Below, one piece after another: positions 29,601 to 33,975 of a stretch of 64,000 nt of DNA (within the stretch, counting starts at the first letter, position 1; each line of letters begins with the position of its first letter). Under the pieces are notes generated by a model. It did no database searches. It had not been told where the DNA came from and saw nothing but the letters and a program-made list of their open reading frames with translations. The stretch is from Strongylocentrotus purpuratus (lineage: Eukaryota > Echinodermata > Echinoidea > Camarodonta > Strongylocentrotidae). Location of the stretch: contig NW_022145610.1 in assembly GCF_000002235.5 (NCBI RefSeq), positions 31,118,306 through 31,182,305 on the forward strand, given 5' to 3'. The position numbers and the translations under genes were made by a program.

Positions 29601-30816
29601 ACAGTGTATTGACCTACATGTATCTGTGTAACAAATACACTGCATTATAAATGGTGTATGGGTTACAGAATTCTTTTCATTTGATTTTCATGTGATATGC
29701 CTACACTTTTTATGTGTTAATAATGATTAAATAGTGTCTTTTTCCTAGATCTTCACAATTTGTTACCTGACGAGTGACACAGACCCACAGCACTGTTCAT
29801 GTAAATGAGTTGGACAAAATGTAAATATATGTTTTGAAGTGCTGTAGAGGCCACATGTACATGTGCACGTCAACATGGCACAGGCCTACATTTAGCCTAG
29901 ATTCATGTGTACAGGTATAAAGCAAATGTACATTCCAGAACAGTTAAAATGCAGTTATCAAAACCACTGTTTGGTTTTAACTAGTATGTACATCTACATT
30001 ATGTAGGTCTACAAGACAGTTCAGGTTAAACTCAAAAGACCCTCTACAATTTTAACAGTTAATAAGATGTTCTACTAAAACAGGGAAGAATGACCAGGAA
30101 AGCAAGCAGTGTCGCTGAAAGGTAGGCTAAGGTCGTCATCGGCTTCTTACTCTATTCATGAGAATCAAATCAAGCAGAAGTAGCACAAACCATGCTGACA
30201 AAGAGAAAGGCTCTGGGTTCTCGTTTTGGTATTCTCCTTCTTCCATTATACCTCTCCCAACAGGCAATTTAGGCTTCTATTCAGCCTCCAATAGAGCCCA
30301 GGAAATAGTTGTCTTACAAGGTCGGCCCGCGGATCCTAGGGAGGTATCACCAGGCTGTTGTCTGCCGGTGATTGCCCATTGAGCGGGGGAGCCTATATCG
30401 GAGCCATTAATTTAATCGAGTGACAAAGGGGGTATTCAAATGGCCCCTGTATAGGGCTCATTCATGTGCAGAAGTAGGCAACGGGGGAGATGACGAGGGA
30501 GGGAGTGAATGAGCGGTTAGTTAGTATTGCGGTGGCTTTGTGTCCAATGTGAGGAAGAATAACAAATGCAGCCCCAAACGGACCAATCTATGGCACGGGT
30601 TAACAGAGCCCGTGGGCATTGCAAGGTTATAGTAATTGGCAGAAAGAAAGGTAGATTTGGGGATGCCGCATGTGAGATAAATGCATGGGAAAATGTCGTA
30701 CAGAGGAGTTTTTGAGTGCTGTTCAATGTAAATTACAGCACATCTTTCTACCTCTCTTCATAAATTTACCTATTCTCTCTCTTGTTCTGTCTCTTCTTTT
30801 TCCTCACACACACACA

Positions 30817-30867
<51 letters not shown>

Positions 30868-33800
30868 GCTTCTTATGAAATATCTTTACATATACACTGT
30901 ATATATATATGTATAATATACAGTGTATGTATATACATGTTTATACAATGCCTACTAAGATTCTTGCAACCTCATTGGTCAATTCTTGATCACATGACAT
31001 GCGCTAGAAGTACTGTTGAACGGCATCATTCTCCAGCCGTGCAATTCCAGTTGATCCTCTTGCACCATTGCACGCTGACGTCATTAACGATGTACAAAGT
31101 ATACAGTGAGGTAAGTGAAGTCACCATGCAATGGTGCGAATGGATCAACAAAAATTGCACTCCGCGGAACAATAAACATAAAGCATGGTACGCGCGTTGT
31201 TTGCTGCCTGCTTAATAATAGTGTGGCTTACTACCTGCAATTTCATCAATAATTATTTTTTTTAATTTACAGAGATTTAGGCCTTGGAAAACTGTTCTTG
31301 AAAAAAAATTTGTTTGAATCTCATTAACGTCCGAGTTGTTGTATAAAACAAATAGTGAATGGTCTTTATTTGTGTAATGGAACAAGATTTTACATTCGGT
31401 GAAAGATGAGACGCTCCATTCAACTCGGCTGCGCCTCGTTGAATAGAGCATCTCTTACATGTATCTTTCACCTCATGCAAAATATTCAGAGCTGCCAACC
31501 TTGTGCGACCAAAAAAAGGAATCATGATGGCAAAAAAAAAGGAATTTCAAGCCAAAAAAAGGAATTCATAAAAAGAACCTTACAACCACGCGCGACACAC
31601 TTCCAATGCAGAAATGTTTATTCATCATGCTGTTTTTTCCATACAAGCAGGTAATTTTTTTGGTGGTTATTTTGGTATTATCGGCATTTATTTTCTTTTG
31701 AGAATATTTTTCTCTTCAAGTATGTTTTAAAATAAGTTTTCTATTGAATTCGTGATCAAATCACCATTTAAGGGCAGTTGTTTGACGTGTGGTATGTGAA
31801 AAAAAAAATTAAAATTAAAAAAAAAAAAAAAAAAAAAATAAATAAATAAAAATTAAAAATTTATTAAAAAACGTATTTTATGAAGAAAAAACGTAGTACC
31901 GTAATTTGGAGGAAAAAACGGAGTAATTCCGGCAAAAACGGAATGGTTGGCAGCTCTGAATATTGTACCATTTGCACTCATGGCCATTCACTTTTTGTAT
32001 AATATTACTACTTTGGAAGAATACATATTCTTGAGGCTCTACAAACAACAACATGCAGACCTACATGTACTTGAACAGTCAGTGTTACACTGCTTTCAAA
32101 ATTGTAGTAATGTTCTGTAAATGTCTTTAAAATATTCTAATTAAGAAACTCCAGATATATCAAACAGAATATCTGTGTAATGATTCAGAGAGAGCCTGCA
32201 AACTTAAGCCAGACACCCACTACATGATCCACTGTTTTGCTAAATTAAAAATTGTCAATAATGATAATACTACTAACAACCAGAATTTTAGCGCTATTAA
32301 GCCTTCTGGCCAGAATAAGTGCTGAATCGGCTTCAAATTTTAGACGATCCTTACTACTGGTCTGACGTCACTACGATTCTGAGCTGATATATGGTAGCTT
32401 TTCTTCCTTCAAGGAAATTTGAAATCTCATAAAATTTAAAATTGTATTTATCACATGACTAATCAGATCTATGATCATAAACATTTTACATATTTGAATG
32501 TTCATGTAAAAAGCTGTTTTCAATTCTTCCAAATCCAGATTGCAGTCGGACCATGTTGGGTCTTACAGATCATACCAAAATGTGTGTTAGGTTTCGGGAA
32601 TACAGCAAGCACATAGAAGAATGTGACGGCTTTATTGAGATGCAAAGAGTTGTAATGTGTAGCTCAATGTACATGTAAGCATGCTTGATAGGCCTCGATA
32701 TATCAGTGATATGAAGAAAATTTTGCAAGTAAATTTTAATACCGCAAATTAAAAAAAAAAAAAAAAAAAAACTTACCACAAATTGGAAGAGCAACGGACC
32801 AACATCATGCTGCGTGACCAGCTTCCACGTTACAGGATGCACTGAGTTCAGTACCACCAGCGTAGTCCTCATATGCAATGACCTTGGCCCGATGTTCAAG
32901 GTCATCACTTGATTTGTATGTAGGAGGTCTTCCTCGGTGGACTTGAGATTGATGACGTGCACCTCTCGCGAGGTTTCGTCCACCTGGGCGGAGCACCCTG
33001 ATATCGTTGCCTCTTGAGACGTGAAGGCTTGGACGAAGGGTGACGTGTAAGCTGTCTGGGTGTTGCAGGACTGCGGGATGGTCGCCCAAACTGCAATGGT
33101 AGATGATCAGACAAATTGGGAGTTATTATGACAAAATTTTACATTATTTTAAAAGGGTGGCTAAGTGTCAAACATATTGTACATGTGCAGGAGCTTTTTT
33201 TTTTCTTCAGTTGTCTTTGTCACTGATGCTGATTTTCTCACCGTAATTTTTATGTGTTGCATTGTTTTTTGTACCCAAGACCTTTCCATGTTTTCCAAAG
33301 CTCAATTGGAGCTTTTAAAGCTAAATCTCTTATCGCTCCCATCGACATGTACATTTACATGTAGGCCTCCATTTGTATGTACTGCTGATGATGGTATATT
33401 TTTCTGCAAGTTATTTCATTCATTACCTACAGGAACTGAGAAGGCCCTGCATTAGGTCTTTCATAATGAGAGAAATCAGTATAAAACTGGTTAAGGAGCA
33501 TGTACACTACAGTAACTGTATGAAACAGGATTTCTCTGAAAATCATTGGAGTCACAAAACTTCTGATGCAGCCCTTTAAATCAAAATTTATGCGGAGTAT
33601 GACTAACCCCGGATTTACCTTTACTGTCACCGAACCAGTCAGTGAACATGACGTTGAAATAATATATGTCTGAAAGAGAGACATGATTAATCATTTTCTT
33701 TCCTCACAAGACATCCGCCTTGCAGCAGGTGCCGGCGACAGTGTCTGTATGTATGTTTATGCCAACGGTTGGTTAGCAGTGAACCGTGACACACATATTA

Positions 33801-33931
33801 ATGTGATTCATGTTGAGAGTCGGGAGATGGAGACTGGGGGGTGGAGAGGGAGGATTCAAAATAATGAGTAAGGAGGAAACAAATGGAATGTAGAGAAAGA
33901 GAGAGACAGAGAGAGACAGAGAGAGACAGAG

Positions 33932-33975
<44 letters not shown>

